The notes beneath the pieces are model-generated. The model ran no database searches. It worked only from the letters and a program-made list of their open reading frames with translations, and was not told the origin of the DNA. Positions 1 to 8,347 of a stretch of 64,000 bases of DNA are shown here, piece by piece. The stretch's first letter is position 1; each line of letters begins with the position of its first letter. The stretch spans positions 4,216,001-4,280,000 of the forward strand of contig NZ_JAUSZI010000002.1 in NCBI RefSeq assembly GCF_030817415.1, given 5' to 3'. The position numbers and the translations under genes were made by a program. This DNA is from Streptomyces umbrinus. Lineage in GTDB: Bacteria > Actinomycetota > Actinomycetes > Streptomycetales > Streptomycetaceae.

Positions 1-842
1 ACCGCGTGCCGTCCGGACAGCAGGGCGGCGGCCCGCTCGGTCGCGTGGGCGTCCATGCCGACCCCCGCGTCGTCGATGATCACGCAGGCGCCGTTGTGCA
101 CGGACTGGACGTTGACCTCGACCTTGGTGTTGGGCTGCGAGTGGCGGGCCGCGTTGTCGAGCAGCTCGGCGATGGTGAGTACGACGGGCTCGACGGCCCG
201 GCTCTCGACGGCGATGTCGGCCTGGCCGTGGATCTGTACACGCCGGTAGTCGCGGATGCGGGAGGTGGCACCGCGGACGACCTCGATCAGCGCGGAAGTG
301 GAGCGCTGGCGGCCCGGCCAGGATCCGCACAGTACGGCGATGGCCTGGGCGCGGCGGCCGAACTGGGCGTTGGCGTGGTCGATTTCGAGCAGGTCGCGCA
401 GGACGTCGGGGCGGTCGTGGCGGTCCTGCATGTCGGAGATGGCGACCTGCTGCTCGTTGGCCAGCGCCTGGATCGAGCGCATCGACGACTTCAGGGCGGC
501 CTTCGCGGACTGGTCGGCGCGGGCCTGGGCGTGCTCCACGGCGGTGGCGAACCGCTCCAGGACGTGGTCGAGGGACTTCGCGAAGCCGCTGCCGGAGAGT
601 CTGGCGTCGAGCAGGCCCACGCCGGCGAGCGGCTGCTGGGGGCCGTGGTCCTCAAGCGCGGGGAGGCGTACGGCGACCAGGTGCCGTACCTCGTCCTCCC
701 GGGTGCGCACGTCCTCGGCCAGCTCGGTGGTGCGTCGGCGCAGCCGCGCGGTGATTCCGCGCTGGCGCACCAGCAGCACGGTGACGGCGAGCAGGCCGAC
801 GGCCACGCACCAGAACACCGCCTCCGGTATCTGTTCCTTCAT
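1..842 (-). CDS. Histidine-kinase-like ATP-binding protein, C-terminus cut by window edge
   Basis: The N-terminal 280 residues are visible; the gene runs off the left edge. One membrane segment lies at about residues 8-26, followed by an Arg-rich stretch and a helical, coiled-coil-like region. A GHKL ATPase domain follows, with the N-box IAELLDNAARHS near residue 225 and the G1 box DDAGVGM near 255. No classical HELRTP phospho-acceptor motif is seen. This matches the conservon/CvnA-like orphan kinases of actinobacteria rather than classical HKs. The ATG at 842 is chosen because GAGGA lies about 5 bases upstream and no in-frame ATG or GTG is close upstream. Ligand and partner are unknown. The next gene (AraC regulator) is divergent, 380 bp away. 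Confidence 0.85.
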   Translation of the reverse strand, partial: MKEQIPEAVFWCVAVGLLAVTVLLVRQRGITARLRRRTTELAEDVRTREDEVRHLVAVRLPALEDHGPQQPLAGVGLLDARLSGSGFAKSLDHVLERFATAVEHAQARADQSAKAALKSSMRSIQALANEQQVAISDMQDRHDRPDVLRDLLEIDHANAQFGRRAQAIAVLCGSWPGRQRSTSALIEVVRGATSRIRDYRRVQIHGQADIAVESRAVEPVVLTIAELLDNAARHSQPNTKVEVNVQSVHNGACVIIDDAGVGMDAHATERAAALLSGRHA

Positions 843-1224
843 GAAGTCCTCGAAGTTCTCAAAGGCGGAGAGGTTGGTGATTGAGGGGTGGGTGTGGCGA
901 GCGGGGTGAGTGTGGTGGGTGTAGGGGATGAGGGGCGTGGGGAGGTGGGGGACGCGGCGCCCGACGGTAGTCGCGAGCGGGCGCGCGCACTTTCCCGCGC
1001 GCGCAAGGAAGTTGCCGTGAGGCGCACCGTCGCACGCGGGGCGCACGGATGGCTTCGCACGCCACTGAGTACGTGCGGGTGCCGTCTGCCATTCACATGT
1101 TCCGCTCGGACCGCACAAACGGAATGTGTGCACTACGCTTACGAGTCGTAACTGCCGTGGCCAGAAGGCCAGTTGATCAGGCACGTCGGCTACGGCCGGG
1201 CACACTCTGGGCGGAGGAAGTGCA
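843..1224. other. Intergenic region between divergent kinase and AraC genes
   Basis: This 382-bp gap has no convincing coding sequence. It holds an alternating GC hairpin (GCGCGCG at 981-987 pairing with CGCGCGC at 996-1002) and, near 1093-1128, an imperfect inverted repeat in which TTCCG and CGGAA are flanked by CACATG and ATGTGTG. The second could be an operator for the downstream AraC regulator, but only its shape supports that. Confidence 0.4.
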
Positions 1225-2181
1225 TTGCCCGCGGGAACCTACATCGTGGAGTCGCAGACGACCGGTGAGATGGATCCGCGTGAGCGGACCGACTTCTGGA
1301 GCGAGCATGTCGGGTCCTACCAGACCCGGATGGACTTCAGATACGCGAGTCCCGAGACATTCCGCGGCGAGATGGTCCGGCAGGGCACCGACACGTACCA
1401 GATCGTCGACTGGAGTTGCGACAAGATCGAGTACGTCCGTACGCCGCGGCTCGTGCGGCAGGAGCCCGATCCCGACTACCGGTTTCTGCTCCCGCTCTCC
1501 GGGGAGCTGGTGCTGCGGCAGGACGACCAGGAGGCGCGGCTCACGCCCGGTGCGGGGAGTCTGATGACGCTGGGGGCGCCGTTCCAGTTGCTCCACGACG
1601 CGTCGTTGCGGGGGATCATCTTCTCCATACCGGCCCGTGAGATCGACGGGCCGCTGAACCGGAAGTCGCCGTTGGCGACCGGTATCGATCTGACGACCGG
1701 GCTGGGGCGGGTCGTCGGCGCCATGATCGAGAGCCTGTCGGCGGAGCGGGACAGTCTGACGACGACCGAGTTCAACGCCGTGTCCGACCGGATCGTCGAG
1801 CTGCTGTGCATGATCACTGTCGGGGACGACCGGCCCGACTCGTCCGGGCATCTGACGGAGGTCGAGGCGGTGGTACGCCGTCATGTGCGGGAGCACGCGG
1901 CGGATCCCGGGCTCACCGGGACGTCGATGGCGCGGGCGCTCGGGTGGTCGTTGCGGCAGATTCAGCTGGCGTTGCAGCGGGTGGGGACCACGCCGCGGGA
2001 GTTGATCCGTGAGGAGCGGTTGCGGCTTGTGCGGGATCGGCTTCAGTGCGGGGAGTGTGAGCACATGACGATCACGGATCTGGCGTATGCGTCGGGGTTC
2101 TCGTCGGCGAGTGCGCTGAGCACGGCGTTCAAGCAACGGTTCGGGGTCAGTCCTCGGGAGATGCGGCACGGGGTGCGGTGA
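1225..2181 (+). CDS. AraC-family transcriptional regulator
   Basis: A 318-residue protein. Residues 15-190 resemble the AraC-binding-like cupin domain (opening RTDFWSEHVGSYQTRMDF). The last ~90 residues form a double helix-turn-helix of AraC type: a first helix pair around SMARALGWSLRQIQLAL, then ITDLAYASGFSSASALS and FGVSPREMR. It is expected to bind DNA in the cytoplasm in response to an unidentified ligand. A TTG start at 1225 is preferred because GGAGGAAG sits 5-8 bases upstream; an ATG at 1270 is the alternative and has a poorer ribosome site. The gene stands alone between a divergent kinase gene and a repeat-filled gap, so no target can be inferred. Confidence 0.9.
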   Translation: MPAGTYIVESQTTGEMDPRERTDFWSEHVGSYQTRMDFRYASPETFRGEMVRQGTDTYQIVDWSCDKIEYVRTPRLVRQEPDPDYRFLLPLSGELVLRQDDQEARLTPGAGSLMTLGAPFQLLHDASLRGIIFSIPAREIDGPLNRKSPLATGIDLTTGLGRVVGAMIESLSAERDSLTTTEFNAVSDRIVELLCMITVGDDRPDSSGHLTEVEAVVRRHVREHAADPGLTGTSMARALGWSLRQIQLALQRVGTTPRELIREERLRLVRDRLQCGECEHMTITDLAYASGFSSASALSTAFKQRFGVSPREMRHGVR

Positions 2182-2663
2182 GGGTTGTTTGTTTGCCTGC
2201 GGGTGGGTGGGGGCTGGTCGCGCCGTTCCCCGCGCCCCTAAAAGATTGCGCAGTTCCCCGCGCCCCTGGGTGGTTGGGGGTTTCGGCTCGTCTGTCAGGT
2301 GCGGGGACGCGTCGGGATGTCCGTCCGCAGCGGAGGACGTACGGCCCGTTGCCGCACGGTGACCGCAACCCAGTCTCTTCGTAAGCTGCGGCCACACATC
2401 CCGCCACGTCCCCTCCGGCCGGTCCCCCGCTAGGGGCGCGGGGAACTGCGCGAGCAACCGGAACGAACCGGCACGTGGTGATCCGACCTAGGCACCGGCG
2501 TCTTCGGGGGCGCGGGGAACTGCGCGAGCAACCAGAGCGGACCGGCACGTGGTGAGCGGGCCTAGGCCACGGGTTTTCAGGGGCGCGGGGAACTGCGCGA
2601 TCAGCCGGAACGGGCCCGCAGCCGCCCAACCACCCCGATCCCCCACCCACCCCCGGCGGCCTG
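2182..2663. repeat. Repeat-rich gap with interspersed ggggaactgcgcga elements
   Basis: No gene is seen in these 480 bp. Three forward copies of a ~28-bp element with core GCGCGGGGAACTGCGCGA begin near 2432, 2506 and 2579. With their flanks they form a ~74-bp tandem array: GACCGGCACGTGGTGA or a close variant follows the first two copies. Two reverse-oriented copies lie at about 2219-2239 and 2244-2268. The same element recurs elsewhere in the window, for example at 21605 and 31518. It is a dispersed Streptomyces intergenic element of unknown role, possibly acting as a terminator or mRNA-end structure. Confidence 0.8.
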
Positions 2664-3665
2664 TCAGGCCGAGGCCCGCTTGCGTGGGGGTGTCTTCTTG
2701 GCCGGGGTCTTCTTCGCGGCTGTCTTCTTCGTGGCGTCCGCCGTCGTTTTCTTGGTTGCCGCCGTTTTCTTGGCGGCCGTCTTCTTGGCCGTCGGCTTCT
2801 TGCCGGACGCCGGCTTGGGGGAGGCCTTGCGGGCGGGACCCTTGCGGAGGGGCTTGACGTCGGCGGCGGAGTCGGCGGCGTCCTCGCCGCGGGCCACCTT
2901 GGCCTGCCGCACACTGCTCTCCAGCGCGGCCATGAGGTCGATGACCTTGCCACCGCCCTTCTCGCCGGAAGGCGCGGCCGGCACCTTCTCGCCGGAGGCC
3001 TTCGCCGCGATGAGTTCCTCCACGGCCTCGCGATAGTCGTCGTGAAGGTCGTTGAGGTCGACCTCACCAAGGGTGTCCATCAACGCGTCCGCGAGATCGA
3101 GTTCCTTGTCCCGGACGGTGACACTGGAGTCGGGGGCGACACTCTCGGGCGTACGGATCTCGTCCGGCCACAGAAGCCCGTGCATCGCGATGACGTCGTC
3201 GACGACACGCAGCATCCCGAGCCGCTCACGCCCGCGCAGGGCGAACTTCGCGATGGCGACCTTCTGGCTGCGCTTCAGCGCCTCCCGCAGCAACGTGTAC
3301 GGCTTGGCCGCCGGCACCCCGTTCGCCGCCAGGTAGTACGCCGTGTCCATCTGGAGCGGATCGATCCGGTCGGCCGGCACGAAGGCCACGATCTCGATCG
3401 TCCGGGCGGTCGGGATGGGCAGGGACGCCAGGTCCTCGTCCGTGATCGGGATCATCGACCCGTCCGCGTCCTCGTACGCCTTGCCGATCTCCGGCGACGA
3501 CACCTCGCGCTCCTCCAGCTCGCACACCTTGCGGTAGCGAATGCGGCCGCCGTCCTCCAGGTGGATCTGGCGGAAGGAGATCGAGTGGCTCTCGGTGGCG
3601 TTCACGAGCTTGATCGGGATGCTGACCAGGCCGAAGGAGATGGCGCCGTTCCATATGGATCGCAC
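2664..3665 (-). CDS. ku: Ku-family NHEJ end-binding protein with Lys-rich tail
   Basis: A homologue of bacterial Ku, the homodimeric ring that binds double-strand DNA ends and recruits the end-joining polymerase/ligase. Residues 1-255 form the Ku core, opening with the hallmark RSIWNGAISFGLVSIPIKL. The last ~65 residues are a basic Lys/Ala/Pro tail with repeated KKTAAKK-like blocks, as in histone H1, and are expected to bind DNA nonspecifically. GTG at 3665 is favoured as start because GGAAAGG lies 8 bases upstream; an in-frame GTG at 3674 would overlap that ribosome site. The gene is divergent from a LigD-type primase-polymerase gene starting 71 bp away, which supports a shared NHEJ role. 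No ATP-dependent ligase gene is present nearby. Confidence 0.95.
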   Translation of the reverse strand: MRSIWNGAISFGLVSIPIKLVNATESHSISFRQIHLEDGGRIRYRKVCELEEREVSSPEIGKAYEDADGSMIPITDEDLASLPIPTARTIEIVAFVPADRIDPLQMDTAYYLAANGVPAAKPYTLLREALKRSQKVAIAKFALRGRERLGMLRVVDDVIAMHGLLWPDEIRTPESVAPDSSVTVRDKELDLADALMDTLGEVDLNDLHDDYREAVEELIAAKASGEKVPAAPSGEKGGGKVIDLMAALESSVRQAKVARGEDAADSAADVKPLRKGPARKASPKPASGKKPTAKKTAAKKTAATKKTTADATKKTAAKKTPAKKTPPRKRASA

Positions 3666-3692
3666 GTGCAGCACCTTTCCGATCGGTTTGGG

Positions 3693-3711
3693 ATGAATTC
3701 CGGGGATTCAT
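3693..3711. promoter_or_regulatory. Inverted repeat in the divergent Ku/PrimPol promoter region
   Basis: Perfect 6-bp arms ATGAAT and ATTCAT are separated by 7 bases and centred in the 71-bp gap between two divergent NHEJ genes. Its position suits co-regulation of both genes by one dimeric protein. No known consensus was recognised, so the role is inferred. Confidence 0.4.
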
Positions 3712-3736
3712 TGTGAAATCGTGGGATTGTCATCCT

Positions 3737-4618
3737 ATGACGCCGATCACGGAGGTGGAGGGGCGAAGGCTCGCGCTGAGCAATCTGGAGAAGGTCCTCC
3801 ATCCGGCGACCGGCTTCACCAAGGGCGAGCTGCTGCACTACTACGCGACGACCGCCGAGGTCCTGCTGCCCCACCTCCGCGACCGGCCGCTGTCCTTCCT
3901 GCGCTACCCGGACGGGCCTGACGGCCAGGTCTTCTTCGCCAAGAACGTGCCGCCGGGTACGCCCGAGTGGGTCACCACGGCCGAGGTGCCGAGGTCGGAG
4001 GGACCGGCCCGCATGGTGCTGGTCCAGGACCTCGCGAGCCTCGTGTGGGCGGCGAACCTCGTGACCGAGTTCCACACGCCCCAGTGGCTGATCGACGCCC
4101 CGGGCGAGGCCGACCGGCTCGTCTTCGACCTCGACCCGGGGGCGCCCGCGACCGTCGTCGAGTGCTGTGAGGTCGCGCTCTGGCTGCGGGAGCGGCTCGC
4201 GGCGGACGGGATCGAGGCGTACGCCAAGACGTCGGGGTCGAAGGGGCTGCATCTGCTGGCGGCGCTGCGACCGACGCCCTCCGGCCGGACGACGGAGTAC
4301 GCCAAGGAGCTCGCGATGGAGGCGGAGAAGGCGCTGCCGCGGCTCGTCGTGCACCGGATGACGCGCAGCCTGCGGCCGGGCAAGGTCTTCGTCGACTGGA
4401 GCCAGAACGCGGCCCGGAAGACGACCGCCACCCCCTACACCCTGCGGGCCCGGGCAGAGCCGACGGTGTCGGCGCCGGTGACGTGGGCCGAGGTCGAGGA
4501 GTGCCGGTCCGCCCGCCCGCTCACCTTCCTGGCCCCGGACATCGCGCAGCGGCTGCGGAACCACGGCGACCTGCTGGCCCCGCTGCTCGATCCGCGGCAC
4601 GCGGGCCCGCTGCCCTGA
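3737..4618 (+). CDS. LigD-type archaeo-eukaryotic primase/polymerase (NHEJ)
   Basis: A 293-residue stand-alone polymerase domain of the LigD/PrimPol (AEP) family, which fills gaps and adds nucleotides at broken ends bridged by Ku. Catalytic motifs are intact: DLD at residues 131-133, SGSKGLH at 166-172 and DWSQN at 220-224, so the three metal-binding aspartates are present. The length fits a polymerase domain without the ligase and 3-prime nuclease domains of full LigD. The ATG at 3737 (MTPITEVEGR) is chosen; a GTG at 3713 would only add eight unconserved residues. It is divergent from ku, so the two genes probably act together, with a separate ligase encoded elsewhere. Confidence 0.93.
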   Translation: MTPITEVEGRRLALSNLEKVLHPATGFTKGELLHYYATTAEVLLPHLRDRPLSFLRYPDGPDGQVFFAKNVPPGTPEWVTTAEVPRSEGPARMVLVQDLASLVWAANLVTEFHTPQWLIDAPGEADRLVFDLDPGAPATVVECCEVALWLRERLAADGIEAYAKTSGSKGLHLLAALRPTPSGRTTEYAKELAMEAEKALPRLVVHRMTRSLRPGKVFVDWSQNAARKTTATPYTLRARAEPTVSAPVTWAEVEECRSARPLTFLAPDIAQRLRNHGDLLAPLLDPRHAGPLP

Positions 4619-4686
4619 GCACGGCGGGCCGAGGGCGGGGCTCACACCCAAGACGAGGGGGGACCACCTCACAACAAAGGAGCACC

Positions 4687-5988
4687 ATGCAAGCACCACC
4701 GCCCTCCCGTACCGTCCGCCGCTCACTCGTCATCGGGCTGACGGCTCTCGCCCTCGGCGCCCTGCCCTGGGCACCCTCGGCCGCCACGGCCTCCCCGGAC
4801 CGGGCCTCGGCACAGGTCCCGGGCGCCAAGGTGATCACCGAGTGGAGCGAGACCGCCGCCGCCGTGGTCAGCGTGGACGCCGCGCGCCCGACGGCCGAAC
4901 CGTTCCTCTGGTACGGCTTCGTCTCGGCCGCCGTCTACAACGCGGTCGTCGGCATCGAGGGCCGCTACACCCCGTACAAGTGGCACGTACGCGGTCCTCG
5001 CGCCGCCTCGTCCGAGGCGGCCGCGGCGGCTGCCGCCCGCCGGGTCCTCCTGACGTACTTCCCCGCCTCGAAGGCCCGGATCGACACCGCCTACACCGCG
5101 TCGCTCGCGAGGATCCCCGACGGAAAGGCCGAGGACCTGGGCGTCCGCTTCGGGGAGCGCGCCGCCGCGCGGATCGTCGAGCTGCGTGAGAACGACGGGC
5201 GCGACAACCCGGTGACGTACGACAAGGAGCCCGCCCCCGGCGTCTGGCGCCCGACCCCGCCCGGCTTCAGGCCCTTCGTGAACCCGTGGCTCGGGAAGCT
5301 GCGGCCGATGCTCTTCGACTCGCCGGACCGGTTCATGCCAGGGCCGCCGCCCGCGCTGACGTCGAAGAGGTACGCCCGGGACTTCGCCGAGGTGAAGTCG
5401 ATGGGCGCGAGGAACAGCCCTGGGCGGACGGCCCGGCAGACGGAGACCGCGCGCTTCTTCTCCGACCCCCTGCCGCAGCAGCTCCAGGCCGCCTACCGCG
5501 ACCACACGGCACGGCACGGAATGGACATCGTCGAGGCGGCCCGGTTGTTCGCCGCCGCCAACACGGCAAGTGCCGACGCGACGATCACCACGTGGAACTC
5601 CAAGTTCACCCACGCCCTGTGGCGTCCGATCACCGCGATCCGGCTGGCCGACACCGACGGCAACCCCGCCACCGAGGCCGACCCGTCCTGGGAGCCGCTG
5701 CTCAACACACCCCCGTACCCGGAGTACATCGGCGGCCACTGCGCCAACGACGGGGCTGTCATGGCCGTACTGGACCGGCTGACCGGCGGTGACATCGACC
5801 TCCGCGTCTCGTCGGCGGTGACGGGCACCACCCGTACGTACACGCGGTCGGCCGACTACAACCGTGATGTGATCAACGCCCGGATCTGGAGCGGGATCCA
5901 CTTCCGCACCGCCGACGTCCTCGGCAACCGGATCGGCCGGCACATCGGCAACTGGGCACTCGACCACCACTTCGCGCCGCTGCCCTGA
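4687..5988 (+). CDS. Secreted vanadium-dependent haloperoxidase / PAP2-like phosphatase
   Basis: A 433-residue exported protein. An N-terminal signal with a twin arginine (RTVRRSLVIGL) is followed by a hydrophobic stretch and an Ala-rich cleavage region near residue 35. The vanadate/phosphate pocket of the haloperoxidase-PAP2 superfamily is recognisable: K306 and R313-P314 in KFTHALWRP, H351 in GGHCANDG, and R399/H405/D410 in RIWSGIHFRTAD. The acid-base histidine thus sits in GGH rather than the usual SGH. The enzyme could oxidise halides or act as an acid phosphatase, and sequence alone does not decide. The ATG at 4687 follows AAGGAG by 4 bases. It is monocistronic as far as can be seen, 68 bp after the PrimPol gene. 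Confidence 0.88.
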   Translation: MQAPPPSRTVRRSLVIGLTALALGALPWAPSAATASPDRASAQVPGAKVITEWSETAAAVVSVDAARPTAEPFLWYGFVSAAVYNAVVGIEGRYTPYKWHVRGPRAASSEAAAAAAARRVLLTYFPASKARIDTAYTASLARIPDGKAEDLGVRFGERAAARIVELRENDGRDNPVTYDKEPAPGVWRPTPPGFRPFVNPWLGKLRPMLFDSPDRFMPGPPPALTSKRYARDFAEVKSMGARNSPGRTARQTETARFFSDPLPQQLQAAYRDHTARHGMDIVEAARLFAAANTASADATITTWNSKFTHALWRPITAIRLADTDGNPATEADPSWEPLLNTPPYPEYIGGHCANDGAVMAVLDRLTGGDIDLRVSSAVTGTTRTYTRSADYNRDVINARIWSGIHFRTADVLGNRIGRHIGNWALDHHFAPLP

Positions 5989-6026
5989 TCGGCGTGGTTC
6001 GAGCCGCCGCGCCGGTCCTGAGGCCC

Positions 6027-6830
6027 TCACACCCGCGTCCACGTGTGCCGGTCGCGGGCCACCGCGTGCAGTGCCTCGACGTCCGCCGGTTTCAGGGTTC
6101 CGCCGAGGCGGGTCAGCGTCGGGAGGTCCGTGTCGGTGAGCACGCGGGCCTCCCGCAGGGGGGCGGTGATGTCGAGGGCGGAGGGGGCGAAGACGGCCAG
6201 GACCGGGCGGACCTCCGCGGTCAGGGCGTACGAGGCGCGGGCGGCGTCGGCGCGTACGGCGCGGAGCAGTGGGTGCGGCTCGCGGCGGCCGACCGTGACC
6301 ATCGGGTCGGCCACCAGGACCCGCTGTTTGCGGGCGTAGAGGGCGCGTACGGCGAAGAGTCCGCCGGGGCCGATGACGAGATGGTGGATGCGGTCGCCGC
6401 CCGGGAGCGGGACCGAGTGCAGGGTGTGCCAGCCCGCCCCGTCCAGCCGGTCCAGGGCCTCCCCCACCGCCTGCTCCGCCGCGAGCGCGCGCCGGCGTGG
6501 ATCGGGGCGCATGCGGCGTGGGGCGGCCGGTTCGCGGTCGAGGGCGATCTGGAGTGCCTCGCCGGGCCGGTTCGGCGCGAGGTCGTCGTCCGGGTGGAGG
6601 GACAGCCGCGCGAGCTCCGCGGGCGTGGGCACGGGTGGCGGACCCACCGTCACCTCGCCGGTCAGGAACGGCCCGAGCACGTCGAGCACGTCCTCGCGCC
6701 GCTCCTCGCTGAGCAGGTTGACCCTGGCCGCCTCCCTGTCGTACCAGGCGACGTTCCTGCCGTCGGTGAGACAGACGTAAAGCCGCTCCTGGCCGTGGCG
6801 CCAGGTCGGTATGACGCGCAGTCCGCTCAT
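6027..6830 (-). CDS. NERD (nuclease-related) domain protein
   Basis: A 267-residue cytoplasmic protein without signal or membrane segments. Residues ~115-215 resemble the NERD domain, a PD-(D/E)XK-like nuclease-related fold: AEQAVGEALDRL, then RIHHLVIGPGGLFAV. The expected acidic residue before the IGP segment is replaced here (RIHHLVIGP instead of an EIDH-type motif), so nuclease activity is uncertain. The N-terminal ~90 residues contain a segment on 'YVCLTDGRNVAWYDR' that appears lineage-specific. It is divergent from the phosphatase gene 90 bp away. The function in Streptomyces is unknown. Confidence 0.8.
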   Translation of the reverse strand: MSGLRVIPTWRHGQERLYVCLTDGRNVAWYDREAARVNLLSEERREDVLDVLGPFLTGEVTVGPPPVPTPAELARLSLHPDDDLAPNRPGEALQIALDREPAAPRRMRPDPRRRALAAEQAVGEALDRLDGAGWHTLHSVPLPGGDRIHHLVIGPGGLFAVRALYARKQRVLVADPMVTVGRREPHPLLRAVRADAARASYALTAEVRPVLAVFAPSALDITAPLREARVLTDTDLPTLTRLGGTLKPADVEALHAVARDRHTWTRV

Positions 6831-6920
6831 GCACCATCACCCCACGACCATGGGAACAGGCGGGGTGCTCCAGGGGCAAGAAGCCGGTTACCTTTGGGGA
6901 CAGTGGAGGGGGAGGCGCCG

Positions 6921-7427
6921 TTGCGGGATCGCGGGAAGCAATCCAATGCGCCGGCCCCGGACAGCCCGTGGAGCGAGATCGTGCCCGGCCTGTGGATGGG
7001 CGGGCACGAGTACACGGGCCGGTCGGGACAACCGGAGTTCGCCGTCGTACGAGACGAGTTCGACCTGGTACTGACCCTGCTGCGACTACCCGGCCACGGC
7101 CCCGACCCGGGCGTGGAACACCATGTGTGGCCGATCCCCGACGGACCGCTGGACGGCACCCAGCTGGCCGGTGTGATGCGGCTCGCGCGGACCGCGGACG
7201 AGGCGCGGGACGCCGGCCGGCGTGTCCTGGTCCGCTGCTACCACGGCTACAACCGCTCGGGCCTGGTCGTCGCCCACGCCCTGGTCCGCGCGGGCAGCAC
7301 CGCCGAGGACGCGATCCGTCTGATCCGCTCACGCCGTTCCCCGTGGGCGCTGCACAACGAGTTGTTCGTGGAGTACCTGCACACCGGGCTCGACACGGTC
7401 CGGTTCCTCGAAGAGCTCGCCGAGTAG
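6921..7427 (+). CDS. Cysteine-based protein-tyrosine/dual-specificity phosphatase
   Basis: A protein of about 168 residues carrying the CX5R signature: C106-YHGYN-R112 in VRCYHGYNRSGLVV, with a probable general acid D74 in PIPDGP. This is the active-site loop of dual-specificity phosphatases, so dephosphorylation of proteins or a small phospho-substrate is expected. Several starts are possible. TTG at 6921 is chosen because GGAGG lies 5 bases upstream; GTG at 6903 would add six residues. The domain core begins at SEIVPGLWMGGHEY. The gene is monocistronic and its substrate is unknown. Confidence 0.85.
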   Translation: MRDRGKQSNAPAPDSPWSEIVPGLWMGGHEYTGRSGQPEFAVVRDEFDLVLTLLRLPGHGPDPGVEHHVWPIPDGPLDGTQLAGVMRLARTADEARDAGRRVLVRCYHGYNRSGLVVAHALVRAGSTAEDAIRLIRSRRSPWALHNELFVEYLHTGLDTVRFLEELAE

Positions 7428-7606
7428 CCCGTTCCGGCCGGTGAACAGCGCGGGGAAACAGCGCCGGTGAACAAAAAGGACTTCCGTACGAATAGGGTGT
7501 ACGGGCGGCGGTTATCGGCCATGGCCGGTGATCGCGGCACCACCCCGGCACCACCCCGGTCCACGCCGATCTCGCACCGGGCGAGTGGCCCTGACGCAGG
7601 AGCGCA

Positions 7607-8347
7607 GTGATCCACAACCGCCCCGCGGGCTCCCGCCGCCTCGCGCGCGCGGCGCTCGCGCTGCCCGTCGCCGCCCTGCTGCTCGCGGGCTGCGGCGATC
7701 CGGGCGATCTGCGCGGGTCGGGCCCGACGTCCACCGCCGTGGGCCCGACCCGGCTGTGGCCGGAGGTTCCGCCAGCCGCCTCGCCCGCCCTCGACTACGG
7801 CGAGGCGGACACCGAGACCGTCCAGGGCGTCACCGCGCCGGGCGACGACATCCACAAGGTCGACCCGGCCACCGTCTTCCGCGCGGAGATCGCCCGCCAC
7901 CCGGATCTCTACACCGACGACGGGGCCTCGTACGCGGAGACGGCCCAGCGGACGAAGGAGTGCGGCAAGAAGGGCGAGCCTGGCCGGAAGTGCCCGGTCC
8001 TGCGCCCGTACTTCCGGGACATCACCGGCGACGGCCGGGACGACATGGTGCTCGGCGTGCGGATGCCCGAGAACCAGCTGGGCGTGCGCGCGTACACCTT
8101 CATCGGTCACCGGCTGGTCGAGGTCATGGCCACGACGGACAGCACGCTCAGCGTCCAGATCGCGGACCATGACGTGATCATCCGTTCGCCGTCGACGCTG
8201 GCGGGCTACGAGTACCGCACGGTGTGGTCCTGGGACCGCCGCCAGAAGGCGATGCTCGCGGCGAAGGACGAGATCCTGCGGGTGGGGTCGAGCGCCACGC
8301 CCAGCGGCCCCGCCCCCTCGCGTTCCCCGGCCGCGGACACCCGGTGA
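7607..8347 (+). CDS. Lipoprotein coupled to a sensor kinase (CseA-like arrangement)
   Basis: A 246-residue lipoprotein. A basic N-terminus and hydrophobic segment end in the lipobox LLAGC with C29 as lipid anchor. The mature part contains DITGDGRDDMVLG near residue 145, an Asp-rich turn like those in FG-GAP/VCBS-type repeats. GTG at 7607 is the start, preceded by CAGGAGCG. The stop overlaps the kinase start by 4 bases (GTGA at 8344-8347), so translation is probably coupled and the lipoprotein may modulate the kinase from outside the membrane, as CseA does for CseC. That analogy rests on gene arrangement, not on sequence identity that I can verify. Confidence 0.88.
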   Translation: MIHNRPAGSRRLARAALALPVAALLLAGCGDPGDLRGSGPTSTAVGPTRLWPEVPPAASPALDYGEADTETVQGVTAPGDDIHKVDPATVFRAEIARHPDLYTDDGASYAETAQRTKECGKKGEPGRKCPVLRPYFRDITGDGRDDMVLGVRMPENQLGVRAYTFIGHRLVEVMATTDSTLSVQIADHDVIIRSPSTLAGYEYRTVWSWDRRQKAMLAAKDEILRVGSSATPSGPAPSRSPAADTR

